A DNA stretch of 5,284 bases from Endomicrobiellum devescovinae (GTDB lineage Bacteria; Elusimicrobiota; Endomicrobiia; Endomicrobiales; Endomicrobiaceae): contig JAIRSK010000045.1 in NCBI GenBank assembly GCA_031255495.1, forward strand, positions 1 through 5,284, read 5' to 3'. This document shows positions 1 through 5,263 of the stretch, in pieces. Below the pieces are notes generated by a model. That model saw nothing but the letters and a program-made list of their open reading frames with translations. It did no database searches and was not told where the DNA came from. Both the position numbers and the translations under genes were made by a program. The number at the start of each line of letters is the position of its first letter. Position 1 is the stretch's first letter.

Positions 1-1570
1 ATTTTTTGGATTTGTTTAATAATTTGTACTCAATTGAATCGGAAAGAGCCTGCCAAGAAGCATCTATGATATTTTCATTTACACCTATTGTTCCCCAGCT
101 TTTTGAAGAATCTGAAGATTCTATCAATACTCTTACTTTTGCTGCAGTATTTGCATTGCTGTTTACGACTCGCACTTTAAAGTCCGTTAAAACTGCGTCT
201 TCTATCTCCGGATAATACTTTATTAACGCTTTTCTTAAACAGTGGTCTAAAGCATTTACAGGTCCGTCTCCTTCTGCAACTGTATGCTCTTCTTTCCCTT
301 TTATATTAAGCTTAACTGTCGCTTCCGAAATTATTTCTCCTGTCAGACGCTTCTCAACAGCAACTCTATATCCCTTTAAGACAAAAAAAGGCTTAAAAGA
401 TTCTAAAGCTTTTTTTGTCATTAAAAAGAATGATGCATCAGCATCTTCATATTGAAACCCTTCGTTTTCTTTTGCTTTTACTATCTCTACAATTCTTTTA
501 ACTTTTTCAGGTGCATTTTCTATGCCCAAATCCATTTCAACAGCCTTAGACACAACATTGCTTTTGCCAGCTAAATCGCTTACTAAAATTCTTCTACTAT
601 TTCCAACAAGAGAAGGATCTATATGTTCATATGTCTCTGGATCTCTTTTAATAGCTGAAACATGAACCCCAGCTTTATGGGCAAATGCATTTTTACCTAC
701 ATAAGGTTCAGAATCATTTGGTATAAGATTTGAAATTTCGTTAACATATCTGGAAATTTCGGAAAGTTTTTTTAAATTTTTATTTGAAACACATTCATAG
801 CCTTTTTTGATTTGAAGAGCAGGAATGATGGAGCATAAGTTAGCGTTCCCACACCTTTCTCCAATCCCGTTTATAGTGCCTTGAACAAGCAGACATCCCT
901 CTTCAGCCGCAACAATAGAGTTTGCAACAGCACAATCAGAATCATTATGAGCGTGTATTCCAAATTTTACAGCAGGAAACGCCGTAATAGTCTTCTTTAC
1001 TATAGTTCCTATATCAGAGGGAAGCATCCCACCGTTAGTTTCGCACAAACATATGACATCTGCACCTGCAGCAATCGCTGCACCTACTACTTCAAACGCA
1101 TATATTTTATTACTTTTATATCCGTCAAAATAATGTTCTGCGTCAAAAATTACTTCTAGTTTTTTTGACTTAAGAAAAGATATGCTTTCATAAATCATTT
1201 TAAGATTTTCTTCATTTGTCGTTTTAAGCGCTTGCTTTACATGTAAATCCCAAGATTTTCCAAATATACAAGCTGTCTTAACGCCAGATTTTAATATCGC
1301 TTTTAAAACTTCGTCTTTTTCAACGCTTATGTCTTTGCGACGCGTTGAACCAAAAGCTGTAAGTTTTGCATTTTTAAGCTCAACTTTTTTCATTTGTTCA
1401 AAAAACAAATCGTCTTTTGGATTTGCCCCAGGATAACCTCCCTCAACATAAGAAACGCCAAAAGAATCTAAAGCTTTCACTATTTTTATTTTATCTTCAA
1501 TAGTGAAAGATATTCCCGCTCCTTGAGAGCCATCTCTTAAAGTTGTGTCGTATATAAATACTCGTCTCAT
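1..1570 (-). CDS. cimA: (R)-citramalate synthase, 3' end at or just beyond the window edge
   Basis: This enzyme condenses pyruvate with acetyl-CoA to (R)-citramalate in the cytoplasm. That is the first step of the threonine-independent route to 2-oxobutyrate and isoleucine. I translated 523 codons from the ATG at 1570; one further base, a T, is visible and could begin the stop codon. Family members are usually around 520-530 residues, so little or nothing is missing. The HMGL-like TIM-barrel domain covers roughly residues 4-275, with DTTLRDGSQ (8-16; catalytic Arg12, metal ligand Asp13), the metal-binding HAHND (206-210) and NGIGERCGNAN (234-244). VGKNAFAHKAGVHVSA (291-306) lies in the linker, and a LeuA-type dimer/regulatory domain with GDGPVNAL (434-441) ends the protein. 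This layout fits the citramalate branch better than LeuA or homocitrate synthase, which usually have LRDGEQ. The ribosome site AGGA lies inside the last codons of the pilin-like gene and the two genes are 1 nt apart. Feedback by isoleucine is a family expectation, not seen here. Confidence 0.9.
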   Translation of the reverse strand, partial: MRRVFIYDTTLRDGSQGAGISFTIEDKIKIVKALDSFGVSYVEGGYPGANPKDDLFFEQMKKVELKNAKLTAFGSTRRKDISVEKDEVLKAILKSGVKTACIFGKSWDLHVKQALKTTNEENLKMIYESISFLKSKKLEVIFDAEHYFDGYKSNKIYAFEVVGAAIAAGADVICLCETNGGMLPSDIGTIVKKTITAFPAVKFGIHAHNDSDCAVANSIVAAEEGCLLVQGTINGIGERCGNANLCSIIPALQIKKGYECVSNKNLKKLSEISRYVNEISNLIPNDSEPYVGKNAFAHKAGVHVSAIKRDPETYEHIDPSLVGNSRRILVSDLAGKSNVVSKAVEMDLGIENAPEKVKRIVEIVKAKENEGFQYEDADASFFLMTKKALESFKPFFVLKGYRVAVEKRLTGEIISEATVKLNIKGKEEHTVAEGDGPVNALDHCLRKALIKYYPEIEDAVLTDFKVRVVNSNANTAAKVRVLIESSDSSKSWGTIGVNENIIDASWQALSDSIEYKLLNKSKK

Positions 1571-1571
1571 T

Positions 1572-1805
1572 TTAATCCTGTTTTTCATTTACCACAACAG
1601 CTTCATCTGAACCCTGCAAATAATCTTCCAATGCCTCTTCTAAAGGCGTTTCTTGAGATTGGATGTCTTCATAAGCATCAACTTTTAACGCTTCATTTTT
1701 AACTGTCCTACTTTTGTAAATAGGAATCGCTATTATACCCAGAATTCCTATCATAACCAAAACTATTATAAATTCCACAAGCGTAAAACCTGCAGACTTT
1801 TTCAT
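1572..1805 (-). CDS. Very short type IV pilin-like (pseudopilin) protein
   Basis: A 77-residue protein begins with a class III prepilin signal: short basic leader MKKSAG, predicted cleavage before Phe7, and Glu11 as the conserved Glu5 of the mature chain. The hydrophobic helix runs from about residue 7 to 30 and ends in AIPIY. A prepilin peptidase would cut and methylate it, and the helix would sit in the inner membrane or pack in a pilus or pseudopilus core. The remainder is odd: only about 47 residues follow, with no cysteine, and residues 38-77 hold 13 Asp/Glu against 2 Lys. Normal pilins have a globular domain of 80 or more residues, so this is either a minor pseudopilin or a minimal fibre subunit. 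No frameshift is evident, because its stop falls 1 nt before cimA. A strong AGGAGG at 1815-1810 overlaps the lysC stop, so it should be well translated. Its role among amino-acid genes is unknown. Confidence 0.8.
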   Translation of the reverse strand: MKKSAGFTLVEFIIVLVMIGILGIIAIPIYKSRTVKNEALKVDAYEDIQSQETPLEEALEDYLQGSDEAVVVNEKQD

Positions 1806-1809
1806 ACAA

Positions 1810-1815
1810 CCTCCT
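1810..1815 (-). promoter_or_regulatory. Ribosome-binding site of the pilin-like gene, overlapping the lysC stop
   Basis: AGGAGG lies 4 nt before the ATG at 1805 and shares bases with the lysC TAG stop (1816-1814). The overlap suggests that ribosomes finishing lysC help to start the pilin-like gene. Confidence 0.75.
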
Positions 1816-2296
1816 ACTTCTTTTTGGAAAGACCAAATCCTTTATGTAGCTCTTCAACAGCTTTAACCATGTCCATTTCATCTACAATACATGAAATTTT
1901 TATTTCGCTGGTTGAAATCATTTCAATATTGATTCCTTTTTTATGGAGAATTTCAAACATTTTCCCTGCTACGCCAGCATTGCTTTTCATCCCTATTCCA
2001 ACTACGGAAATTTTAGCCACATGCTCGTCACAAACAACTTGAGAAGCCTTAAATTCTGAAGCTATCTTGTCAAGCTCTATTTGTGTCTTTTTTGTTTCCT
2101 TTCTGCTTACGGTAAAAGATATATCATTTTTCTTGTTTACCGCTGCTGATTGAATAATCATATCTACATTGATGCCGATTTTAGCAAGACTACTAAAAAT
2201 TTTTGCTGCAACACCTGGGATGTCAGGCAAATCTATTATTGTAAATTTTACCTGATTCTTATCAAAAGTTATGCCCGAAACAAGCAGCTCCTCCAT
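1814..2296 (-). CDS. lysC: Predicted in-frame internal product: aspartokinase beta (regulatory) subunit
   Basis: The same frame as aspartokinase contains ATG at 2296 (Met251 of the long form), preceded by AGGAGG at 2308-2303 with a 6-nt spacer. Translation from here gives 160 residues containing both ACT domains and no kinase domain. In Bacillus subtilis and Corynebacterium glutamicum, lysC is known to produce such a separate beta subunit of about this size from an internal start, and the enzyme assembles as alpha2beta2 with the effector sites at the ACT-ACT interfaces. What is seen here is the site and the domain boundary; production of the protein is inferred. The ribosome site is built from two consecutive AGG arginine codons (Arg247, Arg248). 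These look atypical in an AT-rich gene and fit selection for the signal. Confidence 0.65.
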   Translation of the reverse strand: MEELLVSGITFDKNQVKFTIIDLPDIPGVAAKIFSSLAKIGINVDMIIQSAAVNKKNDISFTVSRKETKKTQIELDKIASEFKASQVVCDEHVAKISVVGIGMKSNAGVAGKMFEILHKKGINIEMISTSEIKISCIVDEMDMVKAVEELHKGFGLSKKK

Positions 2297-3046
2297 CTTT
2301 TTCCTCCTGATTCTTTCTTCACTTGTTATTATTGTTCCCTGATTCTCGCTAAAAGTGCTTCTCGCATGTATTTCTACGCCGAACTTCTTTGCCACCTCAA
2401 CGCTTCTTGACTGCAAAACCTGCGCTCCCGAGCCTGCCATTTCAAGCATTTCATCATACGAGATGTATTCAAGCTTCTTTGCGTCTTTTACTAGTCTTGG
2501 ATCTGTAGTATATACGCCCTCAACATCTGAATATATTTCGCAGGAGTCAGCTTCAAGCCCAGCCGCTAAAACAACTGCAGTTAAATCAGAACCGCCTCTG
2601 CCTAAAGTGGTTACATCCCCTTTAGGATTTAAAGCCTGAAATCCCGCAACTATTACAATATTATTTTTTGATAAAAGTGAATTTATTTTCTTAGGATTAA
2701 CTTTTTTAACCCTAGCCCTTGTATAATTTATATCCGCTAAAATTCCAGCTTGAGGTCCAGTAAGAGAAACAGCTTTTTCGCCCATAGAGTCAATTGCCAT
2801 AGCAAGAAGCGAAATAGAAATCATCTCTCCTGTTGCAAGAAGGACATCCATTTCTCTTGCAGGCGGATTAGAAGTAATTTTATCTGCCATTTCAAGCAAT
2901 TCGTCAGTCGTATCGCCAGGAGCTGAAACTACAACCACAACTTTATTGCCGGCATTTTTCTTGGCAATTGTTCTACTTGCCACTAACTTCATTTTATCAG
3001 CATCAGCAACCGACGAACCGCCGAATTTCATTACAACAAGAGCCAT
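1814..3046 (-). CDS. lysC: Aspartokinase (monofunctional, two ACT domains), alpha subunit
   Basis: This cytoplasmic enzyme phosphorylates L-aspartate with ATP to 4-aspartyl phosphate, the entry step to lysine, threonine, methionine and (via diaminopimelate) peptidoglycan. From the chosen start it is 410 residues, the normal size for the monofunctional class. The kinase domain (about 1-245) shows KFGGSS (7-12), LATGE (70-74), TLGRGGSD (147-154) and YTTDPR (179-184). Two ACT domains follow, at about 265-330 (DLPDIPG at 272-278) and 344-405 (STSEIKIS at 378-385), and would bind lysine and/or threonine as feedback inhibitors. An upstream ATG at 3070 exists, but GGAGGG at 3059-3054 lies 7 nt before the ATG at 3046, so I take 3046. 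The gene follows thrB by 39 nt and precedes the pilin-like gene by 8 nt. An internal start at codon 251 is listed separately. No homoserine dehydrogenase domain is fused to it. Confidence 0.95.
   Translation of the reverse strand: MALVVMKFGGSSVADADKMKLVASRTIAKKNAGNKVVVVVSAPGDTTDELLEMADKITSNPPAREMDVLLATGEMISISLLAMAIDSMGEKAVSLTGPQAGILADINYTRARVKKVNPKKINSLLSKNNIVIVAGFQALNPKGDVTTLGRGGSDLTAVVLAAGLEADSCEIYSDVEGVYTTDPRLVKDAKKLEYISYDEMLEMAGSGAQVLQSRSVEVAKKFGVEIHARSTFSENQGTIITSEERIRRKKMEELLVSGITFDKNQVKFTIIDLPDIPGVAAKIFSSLAKIGINVDMIIQSAAVNKKNDISFTVSRKETKKTQIELDKIASEFKASQVVCDEHVAKISVVGIGMKSNAGVAGKMFEILHKKGINIEMISTSEIKISCIVDEMDMVKAVEELHKGFGLSKKK
2303..2308 (-). promoter_or_regulatory. Internal Shine-Dalgarno site inside lysC
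   Basis: AGGAGG is followed by AAAAAG and the ATG at 2296. It falls exactly at the junction of the kinase and ACT domains and is as strong as the site of any complete gene in the window. It decides the predicted beta-subunit start. Confidence 0.65.
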
Positions 3047-3053
3047 CTCCAAT

Positions 3054-3059
3054 CCCTCC
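3054..3059 (-). promoter_or_regulatory. Ribosome-binding site that sets the lysC start
   Basis: GGAGGG lies 7 nt before the ATG at 3046 and downstream of the alternative ATG at 3070, so the longer reading would translate through its own best ribosome site. The shorter protein begins MALVVMKFGGSS, which places the KFGGSS motif near residue 7 as is usual in the family. Confidence 0.8.
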
Positions 3060-3085
3060 GAAAATATCATTAAATAGACAAAAGT

Positions 3086-3997
3086 TTATATTACCGCAGC
3101 GCCTTTCCCATCAAAATTTAATACATAAGCATTTGCGCGGACGCTATCTCTTTTCCATCTCTTTATCATACTTTTTTGCACATTTACAGCATATTTAGCG
3201 CTACAAAAAGCCGCTAAAGTTGGACCTGACCCTGAAAGACAAGCTCCGTATGCCCCTGCAGACAATGCAGCTTCTAAAACTTCATCCATTGCAGGTATCA
3301 TCTTCCCTCTGTACGGCTGGTGCGCTTTATCCTGCATTCCCATCTTAAGCAATGAAAAATCAGAACAACAAAACGCCGCAGTAAGGAGAGCAACTCTTGA
3401 CGTATTAAATACAAGGTCTTGAAAATCCACGCATTTAGGCAAAATTTGTCTTGACCGCTTGGTTCTAAGCTCAAAAGCAGGCACACACACAACAATTTTT
3501 AACTTTGGAATCGGAAGCTGAACTACAGCTCCGTGATTGCCATCTTTACTGCAAATGCATATTCCTCCATAAATCGCAGGAATAACATTATCAGGGTGCC
3601 CTTCTATTTTTACAGCTAAATCCGCAACTTGCGTTTTATCAAGCTTATTTCCACACAAAGCGTTGGCGAGAACAATGCCTCCTACTATTGCAGAAGCTGA
3701 AGAACCCAGTCCTCCGCTTAATGGAATGCCTGTATTAATAATAATATTCAAATTTTTTAAATTGTATTTATCTTCACCTAAAACTTTAAAGACCTTTTGC
3801 ATTGACTGCCAAAAAAGATTCTTTTCACCTTTAGGCAGAGACTTTTTTCCAAATCCCTTTAATGTAAAATGCGTTTTTTTCGCTTCAGGAACATACTCTA
3901 CTTCAAATTCATTGTACAAAGATAACGCTGCTCCAAAAACATCAAAACCAGGACCTAAATTTGCAGTCGTAGCGGGAACTCTTATTTTTACTTTCAT
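3086..3997 (-). CDS. thrB: Homoserine kinase (GHMP kinase family)
   Basis: This cytoplasmic enzyme transfers phosphate from ATP to L-homoserine, giving the O-phosphohomoserine that threonine synthase uses. The 303-residue chain has the GHMP layout. The N-terminal motif is VPATTANLGPGFD (7-19), the glycine-rich ATP loop is PLSGGLGSSAS (92-102), and EGHPDN (132-137) and HQPYR (226-230) follow. The C-terminal motif is SGSGPT (255-260). PATTANLGPGFD together with HQPYR marks homoserine kinase rather than mevalonate or isoprenoid GHMP kinases. An ATG two codons upstream (4003) sits directly against the AGGAA ribosome site, so the ATG at 3997, with 6-nt spacing, is the better start. Nine cysteines in 303 residues are many for this family, which would suit a low-oxygen cytoplasm. 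It is the first gene of the thrB-lysC-pilin-cimA run. Neither homoserine dehydrogenase nor threonine synthase is present in the window. Confidence 0.94.
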   Translation of the reverse strand: MKVKIRVPATTANLGPGFDVFGAALSLYNEFEVEYVPEAKKTHFTLKGFGKKSLPKGEKNLFWQSMQKVFKVLGEDKYNLKNLNIIINTGIPLSGGLGSSASAIVGGIVLANALCGNKLDKTQVADLAVKIEGHPDNVIPAIYGGICICSKDGNHGAVVQLPIPKLKIVVCVPAFELRTKRSRQILPKCVDFQDLVFNTSRVALLTAAFCCSDFSLLKMGMQDKAHQPYRGKMIPAMDEVLEAALSAGAYGACLSGSGPTLAAFCSAKYAVNVQKSMIKRWKRDSVRANAYVLNFDGKGAAVI

Positions 3998-4003
3998 TTC
4001 CAT

Positions 4004-4008
4004 TTCCT
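4004..4008 (-). promoter_or_regulatory. Ribosome-binding site that sets the thrB start
   Basis: AGGAA abuts the ATG at 4003 with no spacing but lies 6 nt before the ATG at 3997, so the second methionine is preferred. The resulting start MKVKIRVPATT matches the usual short N-terminus of homoserine kinases. Confidence 0.65.
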
Positions 4009-4153
4009 ATATTATGTTCTTACAGAAAATTAACTTAATGGTAAAATCTCAAACATAATTTTAATCTCTTAACAGCGCATATGTTCCATCTGCACAGCTA
4101 ATTTCCAATAATTCAAGAACAATTAATCTGCGGATAAATTGCGGCAAGAAAAT

Positions 4154-4381
4154 TTATATTGCTTGAACTTCTTTTACTTCAGGAACTGCTTCTTTTATCG
4201 CATTTGTTACGCCATACTGCAAAGTCATGGCAGACATTGGACAACTTCCGCATGCTCCTGTAAGTTTTACTTTTACAATACCGTCTTCACTAACATCTAT
4301 CAATTCAACATTTCCTCCATCAGCTTGCAGATGTGGTCTTACAGATTCCAAAGCTTTTTCCACTTTTTCCTTTAAAGTCAT
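4154..4381 (-). CDS. NifU C-terminal-domain (Nfu-type) Fe-S scaffold protein
   Basis: This 75-residue protein is a stand-alone Nfu domain that would hold or pass on an iron-sulfur cluster to apo-enzymes in the cytoplasm. Recognition rests on RPHLQADGGNVELIDV (15-30) and the cluster-binding CGSC (Cys44 and Cys47, CxxC), followed by MTLQYGVTNAIKEAVPEV (52-69). Two such monomers are known to bridge a [4Fe-4S] cluster between paired CxxC motifs. It lacks the N-terminal IscU-like domain of full NifU and the A-type domain of NfuA, so it resembles the small YutI-like proteins. AAGGGAG sits 7 nt before the ATG. It lies 157 nt upstream of thrB with no clear terminator between, so partial co-transcription is possible. 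A metabolic link is plausible because dihydroxyacid dehydratase and isopropylmalate isomerase, which act later in the branched-chain pathway, are Fe-S enzymes. That link is an inference. Confidence 0.9.
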   Translation of the reverse strand: MTLKEKVEKALESVRPHLQADGGNVELIDVSEDGIVKVKLTGACGSCPMSAMTLQYGVTNAIKEAVPEVKEVQAI

Positions 4382-4423
4382 TTCTTGTCTCCCTTAACCT
4401 AATAATTACAAACAATCAGCGAC

Positions 4424-4443
4424 AACTATGTATCTATATAGTT
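4424..4443. repeat. Short inverted repeat in the nfu leader
   Basis: AACTAT (4424-4429) and ATAGTT (4438-4443) form a 6-bp inverted repeat with an 8-bp centre, about 45 nt before the nfu start. The ATAGTT half also begins the dyad upstream of hxlR at 4918. In an AT-rich spacer this could be chance. Confidence 0.3.
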
Positions 4444-4467
4444 CATACTTATAAGCTCAAACTGATT

Positions 4468-4483
4468 TTTGCTTTAAAGCAAA
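4468..4483. repeat. Perfect 16-bp palindrome in the nfu leader
   Basis: TTTGCTTTAAAGCAAA reads identically on both strands. It lies about 35-50 nt downstream of the predicted nfu transcription start. Its lack of a central loop suits a dimeric DNA-binding protein better than an RNA hairpin. No run of T follows that would make it a terminator on the minus strand. Confidence 0.6.
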
Positions 4484-4524
4484 GCGCCTAATGATTCAAT
4501 GCCAAAGACAACCTCAGGCAAATT

Positions 4525-4553
4525 ATTATAACACAATAAAAACCTTATATCTA
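4525..4553 (-). promoter_or_regulatory. Predicted sigma-70-type promoter for nfu
   Basis: TATAAT (4530-4525) is a perfect -10 box. Seventeen bases upstream, TAGATA (4553-4548) matches TTGACA at 4 of 6 positions. Transcription would start near 4518, giving a leader of roughly 137 nt before the nfu ATG. The promoter sits between the hxlR stop and nfu, so nfu need not depend on hxlR transcription. Confidence 0.55.
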
Positions 4554-4565
4554 TAATTTATTGTG
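4532..4565. repeat. Inverted repeat enclosing the -35 region of the nfu promoter
   Basis: CACAATAAA (4532-4540) and TTTATTGTG (4557-4565) are perfect 9-bp inverted arms separated by 16 bp. One arm lies just upstream of the -10 box and the other just upstream of the -35 box. Read as RNA it would be a weak AT-rich hairpin 7 nt after the hxlR stop. No T-run follows on that strand, so an operator is at least as likely as a terminator. Confidence 0.5.
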
Positions 4566-4572
4566 CGCATTT

Positions 4573-4905
4573 TTAATTCTTTTTATACTTCTTTTGGTAT
4601 GTTTCTCCCCATTTCCACATTGCAGCTATTATAGGCTGAATAGTTTGACCTAACTTGTTAGTTTTGTATTCTACTCTCGGCGGTACTTCAGCATATACTT
4701 TACGCTCTATAATTCCATCTTTCTCAAGTTCTTTAAGATTCTGAGTTAAAACTTTTTGACTTATTCCATGAACGCTTCTCCTTAATTCCCCGAATCGTTT
4801 TGTTCCGTTAAATAAATCACGCAGAATAAGCAATTTCCATTTGTTGCCTATTAGATTAACTGTAGTTAGTACCGGACAACCCAATAGTTCTCTCTTTGGA
4901 ATCAT
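4573..4905 (-). CDS. HxlR-family winged helix-turn-helix transcriptional regulator
   Basis: This 110-residue DNA-binding protein has the full HxlR (DUF24) domain and normal family length. Visible features are CPVLTTVNLIGNKWKLLIL (10-28), GTKRFGELRR (34-43), a recognition-helix region ISQKVLTQNLKELEKDGII (48-66), the wing around ERKVYAEVPPRVEY (67-80), and a C-terminal dimerisation helix ending in a lysine-rich tail. Cys10 is the only cysteine and stands at the conserved N-terminal CP position. In YodB, HypR and relatives this residue senses quinones, aldehydes or disulfide stress, so redox sensing is possible here but is not shown. GGAGG is spaced 4 nt from the ATG. The gene is transcribed towards nfu, and the 191-nt gap contains a separate promoter. 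Likely targets are itself, through the dyad upstream, and perhaps nfu. No oxidoreductase gene, the usual partner of this family, lies in the window. Confidence 0.92.
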   Translation of the reverse strand: MIPKRELLGCPVLTTVNLIGNKWKLLILRDLFNGTKRFGELRRSVHGISQKVLTQNLKELEKDGIIERKVYAEVPPRVEYKTNKLGQTIQPIIAAMWKWGETYQKKYKKN

Positions 4906-4917
4906 TTTGCCTCCCCA

Positions 4918-4939
4918 ATAGTTACTAAAAAGTTGCTAT
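4918..4939. promoter_or_regulatory. Candidate HxlR operator (imperfect dyad) upstream of hxlR
   Basis: The half-sites ATAGTTACT (4918-4926) and AGTTGCTAT (4931-4939) form a dyad with a 4-bp centre. Seven of nine positions per arm are complementary. It lies between the predicted promoter and the hxlR ribosome site. HxlR-family regulators commonly bind inverted repeats at their own or adjacent promoters, so autoregulation is a reasonable inference. AGTTACTA and AGTTGCTA also form an 11-bp-spaced direct repeat. Confidence 0.4.
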
Positions 4940-4982
4940 ATAATAAAAATATGCATACTTTAAAAAATACACTTATGATTCT

Positions 4983-5011
4983 ATTATAGCATTAATAAAA
5001 AATGAGATTAA
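4983..5011 (-). promoter_or_regulatory. Predicted extended -10 promoter for hxlR
   Basis: TGCTATAAT (4991-4983) is an extended -10 element with a perfect TATAAT. The -35 region at 5011-5006 (TTAATC) is poor, as is common when TGn is present. Transcription would start near 4976, about 70 nt before the hxlR ATG, with the dyad at 4918-4939 inside the leader. Confidence 0.5.
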
Positions 5012-5030
5012 ATAAAAATTTTTAATTTAA
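5008..5030. repeat. AT-only near-perfect palindrome
   Basis: The 23-bp element is centred at 5019, with 10 of 11 pairs matching and only A and T bases. It lies just upstream of the hxlR promoter. It could act as a bendable UP-like element, but such palindromes are expected by chance in sequence this AT-rich. Confidence 0.3.
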
Positions 5031-5129
5031 GTATAAGAAAATTACAAAAAGAAGAAATCCAAACTATTATGGAGATAATTATCTTGATATGACAGCAGGA
5101 TTTTTCTTCAAATGATTTAGGCTTATGAA

Positions 5130-5148
5130 AACTGTAATTTAACTGTAA
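5130..5148 (+). repeat. Tandem AACTGTAA direct repeat with 11-bp period
   Basis: AACTGTAA occurs exactly at 5130-5137 and 5141-5148, one helical turn apart. Tandem repeats with this period are the usual binding layout of OmpR/PhoB-type response regulators, and CTGTAA matches the CTGTCA half of the Pho box at 5 of 6 positions. The site is upstream of a weak plus-strand promoter-like pair (TTGTTT 5150-5155, 17 bp, AATACT 5173-5178). Its function is not shown. Confidence 0.4.
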
Positions 5149-5177
5149 ATTGTTTCTTGTTTTTCAACGGTCAATAC

Positions 5178-5263
5178 TAAGCCCCCTCCGAATTATTTCG
5201 GAGAGGTCTTAAAACGCAAATTAGCGAAGAGGCAGGAGCTTTGCTGGCGCTCGGATTGGCTTA
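5178..5263. ncRNA. GC-rich foldable element with two alternative stems (possible structured RNA or dispersed repeat)
   Basis: Arm A (5178-5192) pairs with arm B (5197-5211) around a TTAT loop: 13 of 15 positions pair, including an unbroken 7-bp CTCCGAA/TTCGGAG. Arm A can instead pair with arm C (5251-5263): TAAGCC with GGCTTA and TCCGA with TCGGA. The 80 bases from 5181 hold 43 G or C, far above the flanking spacer. In AT-rich genomes such islands are often structured RNAs. No known family was recognised, the strand is undecided, and neither side of the A:B hairpin is followed by a T-run, so a standard terminator is unlikely. A repeated intergenic element is the main alternative. Confidence 0.35.

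Noticed and set aside
881..1159. Plus-strand open frames over cimA, lysC and thrB (for example 881-1159, 2355-2639 and 3663-4058).
   Set aside because: They lie antisense to genes with clear catalytic motifs, show no family motifs and lack ribosome sites.
3047..3070. Longer lysC starting at the ATG at 3070.
   Set aside because: It would include the strong GGAGGG site inside the coding region and add eight residues before the usual family N-terminus.
5178..5211. The CTCCGAA/TTCGGAG hairpin as an intrinsic transcription terminator.
   Set aside because: Neither strand has a T-run after the stem, and no gene in the window ends next to it.
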